Source: Tamlana sp. 2_MG-2023
Lineage (GTDB): Bacteria; Bacteroidota; Bacteroidia; Flavobacteriales; Flavobacteriaceae
Direction of reading: 5' to 3'
NCBI RefSeq assembly: GCF_030548465.1
Contig: NZ_JAUOSF010000014.1
Location: forward strand, 1 to 55,153
DNA length: 55,153 nt
Under the pieces are notes generated by a model, which was not told the DNA's origin, ran no database searches, and saw nothing but the letters and a program-made list of their open reading frames with translations. Every line of letters begins with the position of its first letter. Position 1 is the first letter of the stretch. The translations under genes were made by a program, and so were the position numbers. Of the stretch, positions 8,202 to 15,951 are shown piece by piece.

Positions 8202-8420
8202 ATGACAGAAATAGGAAAGCTTTTGGATAAAAAATCAGTTAATAAAGCTGAAATATCAAGAAGAACAGGTATCAGTACTTCTCGACTAAGTGAATTGAGT
8301 TTAAAAAGTTCAACTCGTCTAACCGCCGAAGAACTTTATTTAATTGCATTGGCAATTGATACTGAACCAGCTGAAGTTTTGGAAGAAGTTTGTAAACATC
8401 TAAAATTAGAAATACAATAA
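8202..8420 (+). CDS. Small Cro/C1-type helix-turn-helix regulator
   Basis: A 72-residue protein that is nearly all HTH: residues about 14-35 (V-N-K-A-E-I-S-R-R-T-G-I-S-T-S-R-L-S-E-L) form the two core helices, followed by L-T-A-E-E-L-Y-L-I-A-L-A-I, the third structural part of the fold. It should bind DNA as a dimer. It is the first gene of a tight operon, with its stop 3 bp before the ATPase/kinase gene. Such position and size are typical of regulators that hold a toxic restriction or defence operon in check. Direct autorepression at the promoter just upstream is inferred. Unlike the HTH gene at 6945-7163 it is complete. Confidence 0.85.
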   Translation: MTEIGKLLDKKSVNKAEISRRTGISTSRLSELSLKSSTRLTAEELYLIALAIDTEPAEVLEEVCKHLKLEIQ

Positions 8421-8423
8421 TTA

Positions 8424-10856
8424 ATGGCTAAAATCGCTTTCAAAGTTTCCGCAAGAGCAGGTAAATTATTGGGTAGAGAGAATTTCTCTAATCCTGAAGG
8501 GGCCATTATGGAATTGGTGAAAAATTCTTATGATGCAGATGCTAAGAACTGTCTAGTCTTATTCGATATTCCTACCAAAAAGATAAAAGATAGTGATGGT
8601 AAAGAAATTGAAATTCCAATAAAAGAACAAAGTATATTATACATTATTGACAATGGAGAAGGAATGACCAAAAAAGTCATTGAAGACCATTGGATGCAAA
8701 TTGGAACAGGCAATAAAGAAAAGGATTACATCTCTGATGATGAAAGAACAAAAACAGGAGCAAAAGGTATAGGACGATTTGCATTGGACAGACTTGGATT
8801 CGAAACAGAAATGTGGACACTTTCAAAAACAGCTGAAAATAATATTGGTTCCTTCTGGAAAATGGATTGGAATCAGTTTGATGAATCTGAAAAGGCAATT
8901 TCTCAGATTGAAGCAGAACTTGTCTCTGAAAAAATAAAATTAACTGAAATAATAAAGTCAATTACCGAAAATAATCAAGTCATAGCAAAAGCAATTGAAA
9001 AAATAAATTTTGACAAGGGTACAATTATTAAAATATCAAACTTAAAGGATGATTGGTTTGATGATGAAACTTCTTCAGTTTTTAAAAGTCTTGAAGCGTT
9101 AATTCCTCCAAAAGAACTAAATATTCCTTTTGAAGTTTACTTTAAACATTTCCAACAACTAAAAGAGTTTGGTAAAGTTGAAACGGCTTTTTTTAATGAT
9201 TATGACTATAAGTTAAAAGCAACATATAACGCTGAAACTTTAAATATAGATTTTGAAATAACAAGAAATGAAATTGATATCAAATTATTAAAAAAGAACT
9301 TTCCAGATGTCTACAAATCAAAAAAACATCCTTATGATTTGGAAACAATTGAAAATAAAACTTTTAAATACTCAAAATCCATTGATAAAGTATTGAAGTG
9401 GAAACTTAACGATTCTAATAAAACATTACTAAAAGACGTGGGTAGTTTTGATTTAACATTTTATTACCTAAAATTTTCAAATTCTTTAAAGGAGGGATAT
9501 CCTTTTAAATCAGTTATAGCTAGTGAAAGAAAATCAACGCTAGAGAGATTTGGAGGAGTTAAAATTTATAGAGATTCATTTAGAGTTAGACCCTATGGAG
9601 ACCCAACAAATGATTGGCTTAGATTAGGAGCTCGAGTTGCTCAAAGTCCAGCTGGGGCTGGACAAAGAATTGGAGATTGGAGAGTTAGACCTGAACAAAC
9701 GGCAGGTATTATTACTATTTCTAGAATGAATAACCCGCTTCTCATTGATAAATCTGATAGAGGCTCTCTTCAGGAAAATGATTCCTTTGAGACTTTTAAA
9801 AAAATAATTGTTGGTGTAATTCACGAATTTGAGTTTGATAGAACAAAAATTTTAAATCCAATATTCCTATACAATAGAAAAGTAAAAGAAAAGTTAAGGG
9901 AAAAAGAACTACAAAAAAGAGCTCAAGCACTTGCTGAAAAAATAGTTGCCCGAAGAAAAAAAGTTGAGGAATCAATTTATGGCAAAAGAAGCAAAATAGA
10001 TTTATTTCAAGAGAAGAAAGAAGAGGAAGAGAAAAAAACATATGAAAAAGCTTTTAAAGACACCTTTAAAGCTATTGATGATGAAAAGGCTGAGCAAGAA
10101 AATCAAGAAATTGTTCAAGTAAGGTCTTTGGCAAGTTTGGGTCTTGTCGTCTCATCTTTTGCCCACGAACTAAAAGATATAAGAGATGATTCTATCGAAA
10201 TAAAAAGACTTGAAGATATATTCAACAAAATTACACCAGAAGAAATAAAAAAACAAATTGAATACGACGATGGTAAAGATATTCTAGAACTACTAAATGA
10301 AAACTCAGATAGAATAATTCATTGGGTCGATTACGCTTTAACAGCTATAAAGAAAGATAAGAGAACAAGAGGTAGTTTCAAATTTTCGGGATTCTTTAAA
10401 TCTTTAAAAACATCTTGGAGTAAAATTTTCAAAAAGAAAGATATTACACTAAATATCTATGACAATATAAAAGATTCATCTTATGATTTTAGAGCTTTTG
10501 AAATGGATATGTCAACTATTTTCACCAATCTCATAAATAATTCTATTGATTCTTTCAATAATTTAAATGAGATTCAAGTAAGAATAATAGAAATAATTGT
10601 AGAATTCAAGAATGAACAAATTGAGATATTGTATTCTGACAACGGAGTTGGTTTAGATGATGTTTTCGAAGATAAAGAGGAAATATTTTTACCATTTAAG
10701 ACAGCTAAAAGAGATAGAAAAGGAAAAGAAATAGGAACAGGTTTAGGAATGTATTTGGTGAAATCTGTAATTGACGATAATAACGGTACTATTGACGTTC
10801 TTGAACCTAAAAAAGGCTTCTCCGTTTTAATCTCATTCCCTACTAGAAAAAAATAA
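8424..10856 (+). CDS. Dual Bergerat-fold protein: MORC/MutL-like ATPase fused to a histidine-kinase-like module
   Basis: An 810-residue soluble protein with two complete GHKL ATP sites. N-terminal site: E30-L-V-K-N34-S-Y-D37-A, D76-N-G-E-G-M, and T-G112-A-K-G115-I-G117-R, the MORC/MutL/Hsp90 pattern, followed by an S5-like region to about 475. Residues about 480-560 are a charged coiled coil. Then comes a possible DHp helix with H581 in F-A-H-E-L-K, and a kinase-type ATPase: N box N702-L-I-N-N706, G1 D739-N-G-V-G, G2 G771-T-G-L-G. No transmembrane or periplasmic sensor region is present, so it acts in the cytoplasm. The next gene encodes a receiver domain, so phosphotransfer from H581 is plausible but not shown. 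It may sense DNA or phage products through the MORC-like half (inference). Confidence 0.85.
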   Translation: MAKIAFKVSARAGKLLGRENFSNPEGAIMELVKNSYDADAKNCLVLFDIPTKKIKDSDGKEIEIPIKEQSILYIIDNGEGMTKKVIEDHWMQIGTGNKEKDYISDDERTKTGAKGIGRFALDRLGFETEMWTLSKTAENNIGSFWKMDWNQFDESEKAISQIEAELVSEKIKLTEIIKSITENNQVIAKAIEKINFDKGTIIKISNLKDDWFDDETSSVFKSLEALIPPKELNIPFEVYFKHFQQLKEFGKVETAFFNDYDYKLKATYNAETLNIDFEITRNEIDIKLLKKNFPDVYKSKKHPYDLETIENKTFKYSKSIDKVLKWKLNDSNKTLLKDVGSFDLTFYYLKFSNSLKEGYPFKSVIASERKSTLERFGGVKIYRDSFRVRPYGDPTNDWLRLGARVAQSPAGAGQRIGDWRVRPEQTAGIITISRMNNPLLIDKSDRGSLQENDSFETFKKIIVGVIHEFEFDRTKILNPIFLYNRKVKEKLREKELQKRAQALAEKIVARRKKVEESIYGKRSKIDLFQEKKEEEEKKTYEKAFKDTFKAIDDEKAEQENQEIVQVRSLASLGLVVSSFAHELKDIRDDSIEIKRLEDIFNKITPEEIKKQIEYDDGKDILELLNENSDRIIHWVDYALTAIKKDKRTRGSFKFSGFFKSLKTSWSKIFKKKDITLNIYDNIKDSSYDFRAFEMDMSTIFTNLINNSIDSFNNLNEIQVRIIEIIVEFKNEQIEILYSDNGVGLDDVFEDKEEIFLPFKTAKRDRKGKEIGTGLGMYLVKSVIDDNNGTIDVLEPKKGFSVLISFPTRKK

Positions 10857-10859
10857 ATT

Positions 10860-11531
10860 ATGGCAACAAAATATAAAATTGGATACATTGACGAAGATGT
10901 AAAACAAGTAAAAAAGTATCAAAGAAGGTTTAGAGATTTTGAAATAGAAATTATTGGTTATGACTTTAATAAAGGTATGAGTTTAAATGAGCTTATGGTT
11001 CAAGTATACTCATCTCCTATTGATTTATTAATGATTGATTATAAGCTAAGAGAAACAAATTTAGTTGCATTTAATGGAGAGGCTGTAGAAAGTGAGTTTT
11101 ATGATAAAAGACCACTATTTCCTTATATTATTTTCACAAATAAAGTAGACCAAGCTGAGCCTTTTGTTGAAGATTGGAGCAAAATTTTCGATAAGGATGA
11201 GATTTTTAGCGAGGAAGAAGAGGACAAAGAAAAAGTTCAACATTTTATAACAACGCTAACCAAAAAAATAGAACAATATAGAAGCCATATAGAAAAGAAA
11301 AAAAATACTATTTCTGAATTATTGTTAAAAGGTCAAGCGGAAGGTTTAAGTTCTTCTGAAGAAGATAAATTACTTTCTTTGCAACGAGAACTTAGGGATT
11401 TAGACAAAACGAAGGTAAAAGAAGTACCTGAAAAACTAATTTCTTATGATAAGTTAGAAGATTTATCCAAAACACGTAAAGAAGCCGAAGCATTCCTACA
11501 ATCATTAATTGAAAAAAGTAAAGGGAAATGA
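10860..11531 (+). CDS. Receiver-domain (response-regulator-like) protein with helical tail and no output domain
   Basis: A 223-residue protein. Residues about 5-120 look like a divergent CheY-type receiver: acidic pocket D11-E12-D13 after the first strand, likely phosphoacceptor D60 in D-L-L-M-I-D-Y-K-L, T93 in I-I-F-T-N-K, and a Lys near 112 (D-K-D-E-I-F). Residues about 120-223 are highly charged and predicted helical or coiled coil, with no DNA-binding motif. It starts 3 bp after the kinase-like gene and overlaps the HNH gene by 4 bp (ATGA), so the three are probably co-translated. The likely role is a phospho-switch between the kinase-like protein and the nuclease or methyltransferase. 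The match to the receiver family is remote and judged by motif only. Confidence 0.68.
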   Translation: MATKYKIGYIDEDVKQVKKYQRRFRDFEIEIIGYDFNKGMSLNELMVQVYSSPIDLLMIDYKLRETNLVAFNGEAVESEFYDKRPLFPYIIFTNKVDQAEPFVEDWSKIFDKDEIFSEEEEDKEKVQHFITTLTKKIEQYRSHIEKKKNTISELLLKGQAEGLSSSEEDKLLSLQRELRDLDKTKVKEVPEKLISYDKLEDLSKTRKEAEAFLQSLIEKSKGK

Positions 11532-12157
11532 ATGTAAGAGAGTTGCTACCTACTAGACGTAAAGTTCCAACAAAATTTCCAAAAGAAGGTAAATGGACAG
11601 AACACAAACCCGATTTACAAGAAGATTTTAATTTTCATTGTGGATATTGTGGCTCATATGATGGATATAGACATACTTGGTTTGAAGTTGACCATTTCAT
11701 TCCAAAATCATTGTTTATTCCTCTTGGAAATATATCAACTGTAGAATATACCAACTTGGTTTATTCTTGTAAATTCTGTAACAATAATAAATTATCAAAA
11801 TGGCCATCAAATGATGTGAATATTCATAATCAAAATAATCAAGGGTTTGTAGACCCTTGTGATAAGGATTTTGATAATCATTTACTTCGTACAAGTGATG
11901 GAGGTATTATGTGGAAAACCGCCTTAGGTCATTGGATGTGGAAGTATGCTTTTAAATTTGACGAAAGAGATTATTCAATAAAATTATTATGGGAACTAAA
12001 CCAGAGAAGAAAATTGATTGACGCTTTTATTATTGAACTGAATAAAAGAGATGAAAATTCAAAAGAATATAAAGAAATTTTGAAAGAAGCTGAAAAAATA
12101 AGTTTTGAATATTACAGATACGATAAAGAATTGATGAAATATTATAACAGTTTATAG
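11528..12157 (+). CDS. HNH endonuclease
   Basis: A 209-residue protein with an HNH (beta-beta-alpha-metal) nuclease core: zinc pair C38-G-Y-C41, E53-V-D55-H56 with the catalytic His, N76 in Y-T-N-L-V-Y-S, a second zinc pair C81-K-F-C84, and N-N-N-K88. Residues 100-209 are helical and could contact DNA or a partner. All metal and catalytic positions of the family that I can judge are present, so it should cut nucleic acid. Its start overlaps the receiver gene by 4 bp and its stop is 4 bp before the methyltransferase gene. It may be the restriction partner of that methyltransferase, or the effector of the kinase/receiver pair. The two are not exclusive. Confidence 0.87.
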   Translation: MNVRELLPTRRKVPTKFPKEGKWTEHKPDLQEDFNFHCGYCGSYDGYRHTWFEVDHFIPKSLFIPLGNISTVEYTNLVYSCKFCNNNKLSKWPSNDVNIHNQNNQGFVDPCDKDFDNHLLRTSDGGIMWKTALGHWMWKYAFKFDERDYSIKLLWELNQRRKLIDAFIIELNKRDENSKEYKEILKEAEKISFEYYRYDKELMKYYNSL

Positions 12158-12161
12158 CTAA

Positions 12162-13733
12162 ATGAATAAAAAAGATACTGGTTCATATTACACGCCATCA
12201 TATTTGGCTGAATTTATTTCTAAAAGAGTATTGTCTCATTTTGGAAACAGAACTCGTATGTCAATATTAGAACCAAGTGTTGGAGATGGAGCATTTATTT
12301 CAGAGTTAGAAAAAGAGAAAAACATAAACATCAACTTAACGGCTTTAGACATTAATAAAGTTGAATTAAAAACGGCTTCAGTTAAGTGGAGCAGAAAAAC
12401 GGCTTCATTTATAGAAACGGACTTCTTAGAATTTTCAACTACTAAACAATATTCCGCTATAGTTGGTAATCCACCATATATCAAAAAAAACATTCTTAGT
12501 TCAAAACAAATCGAATTATGCAAAAAAATACATTCTAACGAAGAACTAACAGAAGCATCAGTTAAAAATATTTGGACAACATTTTTGGTAAAAGCAAATA
12601 CGTTTTTGGCTAAAAATGGAGTTTTAGCTTTTGTCTTACCATCAGAATTATTACAAGTTAAATTTGCCGAAGAGATTAGAGAATATTTAAAAGCCCAATT
12701 TGAAAGAATTGAAATATTTACTTTCAATGATTTAATGTTTGAGTGCAAAGGTCAAGATACAATCGTTCTTTTCGCCTATAAGAAATCTGATAATAAAGGC
12801 GAGTTTTTTGCTAACACTACTTCTAAAGAAGATTTAATAAACGATAGCTTCGTTTTAAAAAATAATGAATTACTTGTTTCCTCAAAGGTAAAATGGACTC
12901 ATCATTTTTTAACCTCTGATGAATTAACATTTATAGATAACCTAAAGAAAGTACTTAAAAATGTAAATTATTATACAGATTCAAAACCTGGTATTGTAAC
13001 TGCTGCAAATAAGTTTTTCATTATTGATAAAGAAACTGAAAAACAATACAATTTATCAAAGCACACGAAACCAATAATTCAGAAAGGCCAATTTGTAAAT
13101 GGAAGTGTCGTATTTAATAACGAAGACTTTCAAAATCTTGAGGATAATAAACGTCCTACTAAGCTTCTTCAGTTAAATGATAATGATAAGATTTCAAAAA
13201 ATCTAAGAGAGTATTTAAAATTAGGAGAATTAGAAGAAATACCTAATAGATACAAATGTAAAATCAGAAACAATTGGTATGTTATTCCTAACATATCCGA
13301 GAAACCTGATGCATTCTTCTTTAAGCGAAGCCATTTATATCCTAAGCTTCTAAAGAACAATTCTAATGCCTTTGTAACCGATTCTGCGTATAAAGTTGCA
13401 ATGAGAAACGATTATGATTTAAATAGCTTTATATACTCGTTTTACAATACTTTAACCCTGCTTCTATCTGAATTGGATGGCAGATATTACGGTGGTGGTG
13501 TTTTAGAGCTTATTCCGAGTGAATTTAAAAAATTACCTATTCCGTTCATTAAGATTAATGAAAATCAATTTAAAGACTTCACCACTAGTTTCGAAAAGAA
13601 ATCAAATATTGAGCAAATATTAATACAGAACGATTATAACATCCTTAACCCCACTCTAGGAATTAATAATGAGGATTTACTAAAGTTGACTGGAATCAGG
13701 AATAAATTAAAAAAGAAAAGATTGCGTGAATAA
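12162..13733 (+). CDS. N6-adenine DNA methyltransferase (Eco57I/gamma-class type)
   Basis: A 523-residue class I SAM-dependent methyltransferase. Motif X-like T-G-S-Y-Y-T-P (6-12) comes first, then motif I E37-P-S-V-G-D-G-A-F for SAM binding, an acidic motif II at D63, and motif IV N103-P-P-Y106, the catalytic signature for exocyclic amino groups, here adenine N6. Residues about 260-480 probably form the target-recognition domain (G-R-Y-Y-G-G-G-V-L-E near 445). No fused nuclease or helicase is visible, so this is a separate modification subunit with the HNH protein as a likely partner. It is the last gene of the operon, facing the integrase gene 49 bp away. The recognition sequence is unknown. 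Confidence 0.88.
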   Translation: MNKKDTGSYYTPSYLAEFISKRVLSHFGNRTRMSILEPSVGDGAFISELEKEKNININLTALDINKVELKTASVKWSRKTASFIETDFLEFSTTKQYSAIVGNPPYIKKNILSSKQIELCKKIHSNEELTEASVKNIWTTFLVKANTFLAKNGVLAFVLPSELLQVKFAEEIREYLKAQFERIEIFTFNDLMFECKGQDTIVLFAYKKSDNKGEFFANTTSKEDLINDSFVLKNNELLVSSKVKWTHHFLTSDELTFIDNLKKVLKNVNYYTDSKPGIVTAANKFFIIDKETEKQYNLSKHTKPIIQKGQFVNGSVVFNNEDFQNLEDNKRPTKLLQLNDNDKISKNLREYLKLGELEEIPNRYKCKIRNNWYVIPNISEKPDAFFFKRSHLYPKLLKNNSNAFVTDSAYKVAMRNDYDLNSFIYSFYNTLTLLLSELDGRYYGGGVLELIPSEFKKLPIPFIKINENQFKDFTTSFEKKSNIEQILIQNDYNILNPTLGINNEDLLKLTGIRNKLKKKRLRE

Positions 13734-13782
13734 GCCAACACTGGAAGCCATACACATTTACAGTCTGATCATCTTTATTTAT

Positions 13783-15018
13783 TTAATTTTCACTCTCAAA
13801 CTTTAGCTTCTTTTTCAAAGAAAGCATATCTGTGCTAACCTTTCTCTCAATAACTTTAGCATAAATTTGAGTAGTTGCGACTCTAGTATGCCCAAGCAAT
13901 TTTGATACAGTTTCAATAGGAACTCCATTAGTTAAAGTAATCGTTGTAGCAAAAGTATGCCTTGCAATATGAAAGGTCAGATTCTTCTTTATACCACAGG
14001 CATCTGCTATTTCCTTTAAATATAAATTCAATTTTGCATTTGAAATGACAGGAAATAAGGTTTCAGATACTATTGTCATTGGGTGATTGCTATATTTAGC
14101 AATAAGTTCTTGAGCTTTATCCAAAATAGGCACTTTCACAGGGGTTTTTGTTTTTTGTCGTTTAGTGATAATCCAATTAAATCCATCAATACCCATTACA
14201 ATATTTGATTCAGTTAAAACTATGATATCGGCATAACTAATCCCTGTATAACAACTAAATATAAACAGATCCCTTACTCTGTCTAATCGTTCAATTGGAA
14301 AATTATATGTTTCTATGTTTGAAAGTTCATTAGCCGATAGAAACTCCCTTTCTCTTTTTTCAAAAGTCGGTTTCCAACGAATGAAAGGGTCTTTATCTAT
14401 CCACTCTAAATGAAATGCCAAAGTTACCATTTTACGGAAACGTTGAATATGTTTCATTACAGTATTATGACTCATGCCATTAGGGTGTCCCTTAGGCCAA
14501 TAAGTATGTAAAAAGTGTTCAAAATCACAAATAAACTTATAGTCTAGTTGGTTTAGATAAATATCAGTGGTTTTAAAAACTCTTTTCAAATACCTTTTAA
14601 TATATTTTTCAGTGACTAAAAAGTTTCGAATAGTCCCAGAAGCGAGAGTACTTTCTGATTTTTTAGCATGATAATCTATAATATTTTGAAGTGTCTTTGC
14701 ATTTTCGCCCTCTCCTACATAATTAGACTTTATCAATTTGGCAGTAACCAATTTCTTTTTGAAGATCAAGTCTTGATAACATTGAAAAATTTGTGAGTGA
14801 ACTTGGTCTAAATACAAATTAACTTGGCTTGCCTCGGATGAATTTCCTGTTGCTTTTTTCTTTTTAGTATCCCAAATTTCAAGATGTACTTTCCTTTTAG
14901 TACTAATATTTACCCTTTTACCATTTACACTAACCCTTGCATAAATTAAAGCATAATTGAAGATTGCCTTCTTTTGGTCTACCCAAAAAAGGATGGAAAA
15001 TGTGTTTGTTGTACGCAT
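13783..15018 (-). CDS. Tyrosine recombinase / integrase (IntDOT-like)
   Basis: A site-specific integrase of the Bacteroidota type. Numbering below is from the upstream in-frame ATG at 15045 (420 residues). I prefer the tenth-codon ATG at 15018 (411 residues, MRTTNTFSILFWVDQ), which matches how relatives begin. There is an N-terminal arm-binding domain, a SAM-like core-binding domain (~115-215) and a catalytic domain with a Lys in T-K-R-Q-K (near 295), H359-I-A-R362-H, H386 in L-L-G-H-T-R and nucleophile Y395. The usual first Arg is S270 (Y-T-G-I-S-Y-A-D), as in IntDOT. The gene lies 229 bp from the 3' end of tRNA-Arg, its presumed attachment site, and should drive integration and excision of the element. 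Confidence 0.93.
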   Translation of the reverse strand: MRTTNTFSILFWVDQKKAIFNYALIYARVSVNGKRVNISTKRKVHLEIWDTKKKKATGNSSEASQVNLYLDQVHSQIFQCYQDLIFKKKLVTAKLIKSNYVGEGENAKTLQNIIDYHAKKSESTLASGTIRNFLVTEKYIKRYLKRVFKTTDIYLNQLDYKFICDFEHFLHTYWPKGHPNGMSHNTVMKHIQRFRKMVTLAFHLEWIDKDPFIRWKPTFEKREREFLSANELSNIETYNFPIERLDRVRDLFIFSCYTGISYADIIVLTESNIVMGIDGFNWIITKRQKTKTPVKVPILDKAQELIAKYSNHPMTIVSETLFPVISNAKLNLYLKEIADACGIKKNLTFHIARHTFATTITLTNGVPIETVSKLLGHTRVATTQIYAKVIERKVSTDMLSLKKKLKFESEN

Positions 15019-15087
15019 AGTTGTCGTCTTTAAATTATTAAACATTTATAGACGAAAGTCAAATCAACTATTCGAGTTCTTTAGAAT

Positions 15088-15122
15088 TTTTCAAAGTGTC
15101 AGTTGAACTGACACTTTGAAAA
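15088..15122. repeat. 35-bp near-perfect palindrome between integrase and tRNA-Arg
   Basis: Two 17-nt arms (15088-15104 and 15106-15122, core caaagtgtcagtt / aactgacactttg) are exact reverse complements around one central base. The site lies 69 bp before the preferred integrase start codon, between the gene and the presumed attachment site. Candidates are an operator of the integrase gene, an integrase or excisionase arm site, or a terminator protecting the tRNA side. None can be chosen from sequence alone. Confidence 0.75.
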
Positions 15123-15246
15123 TTAACTGACGGATAGCTACCATATTAATTAAATTACTATCAAATCAATTGTACTCTTAAAAACCTAAAAACCAATTAA
15201 TTCATAAGAATTACATGGCTTTGCAACTAAATAATTTTAGTTTCAG

Positions 15247-15320
15247 TGACCGCGAAGGGATTCGAACCCCCAACCCTCAGAGCCGAAATCTGATATTCTA
15301 TCCAGTTGAACTACGCAGCC
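15247..15320 (-). tRNA. tRNA-Arg (anticodon UCG)
   Basis: A complete cloverleaf on the minus strand: 7-bp acceptor stem (GGCTGCG with CGCGGTC, two G-U pairs), D arm GTTC/GAAT, anticodon stem TCAGA/TCTGA with loop TTTCGGC giving UCG, T arm GGGGG/CCCTT with loop TTCGAAT, discriminator A. CCA is not encoded, as usual in this phylum. Its 3' end points to the integrase gene, so it is the likely integration target of the element to the left. The 3' end remains intact, as expected when the element restores it. Confidence 0.95.
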
Positions 15321-15363
15321 AAAATACCGCGTGATACACGGCATATCTTTTATATATTTTAAT

Positions 15364-15813
15364 TTAAGACAATCTAGCCTTAACAACGTTTGAAATGGTT
15401 TTCCCGTCTGCTTTACCTGCCAATTCTTTATTTACCACACCCATAACTTTACCCATATCTCTCATGCCTACAGCACCTAATTTTGAAATGGTTTCATCAA
15501 CGACTTTAGTAATTTCTTCTTCAGATAAAGCCTCTGGTAAAAATTGTGCTATCACATCGGCTTCAGCTAATTCTGGAGCTGCCAAATCCTCACGATCTTG
15601 CTCTAAATAAATAGCTGCACTATCACGACGTTGTTTCACTTGTTTTTGAAGTATTTTTAGCTCTTGCTCTTCGGTTAACTCTTCTTTGGCTCCAGTTTCT
15701 GTTTGTGCTAACAAAATCGCAGATTTTACAGCACGTAAAGCCGTTAAAGCTGTTTGATTTTTAGATTTCATCGCTTCTTTCAAAGCCGTCATAATTTCTG
15801 CTTGTAAACTCAT
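15364..15813 (-). CDS. GatB/YqeY domain-containing protein
   Basis: A 149-residue protein (from the ATG at 15813, MSLQAEIMTALKEAM; an upstream in-frame ATG at 15855 adds 14 unlikely residues). It matches the YqeY family, a helical domain shared with the tail of GatB, the amidotransferase subunit that acts on mischarged Glu/Asp-tRNA. Typical segments are A-L-R-A-V-K-S-A-I, the helical K-Q-V-K-Q-R-R-D-S-A stretch and G-M-R-D-M-G-K-V-M-G-V-V-N. The stand-alone protein probably interacts with tRNA; its exact role is not established. It follows ftsZ on the same strand, past a strong terminator, and is the last core gene before the tRNA and the accessory region. Confidence 0.9.
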   Translation of the reverse strand: MSLQAEIMTALKEAMKSKNQTALTALRAVKSAILLAQTETGAKEELTEEQELKILQKQVKQRRDSAAIYLEQDREDLAAPELAEADVIAQFLPEALSEEEITKVVDETISKLGAVGMRDMGKVMGVVNKELAGKADGKTISNVVKARLS

Positions 15814-15890
15814 TTTCTTAACATATTTATACGCGAAGATACTAAGAAAAAACATGCGCTCATATCTATCATAATGTAAATTTACGCCAC

Positions 15891-15928
15891 AAAAAACCCG
15901 AAAAGCTACTTTTAGACTCTTCGGGTTT
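15891..15928 (-). terminator. Intrinsic terminator closing the dcw cluster
   Basis: A 9-bp perfect stem (aaacccgaa at 15894-15902, ttcgggttt at 15920-15928) with a 17-nt loop. Read on the minus strand it runs into a T tract, 24 bp after the ftsZ stop. It should separate ftsZ from the YqeY-domain gene. Confidence 0.85.
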
Positions 15929-15951
15929 CAGGCTCAGTTAGTCAACTCAAA

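Noticed and set aside
1-15246. Second copy of the tRNA-Arg 3' end (attL) inside the window
   Set aside because: I looked for the gaagggattcgaaccc segment in the accessory region and did not find it; the far end must lie outside the window.
15795-15855. Longer N-termini for the YqeY-domain gene, ftsZ (to 18000) and the thioredoxin-like gene (to 42317)
   Set aside because: The added residues are not conserved in the families and, for the thioredoxin-like protein, would place the signal peptide internally.
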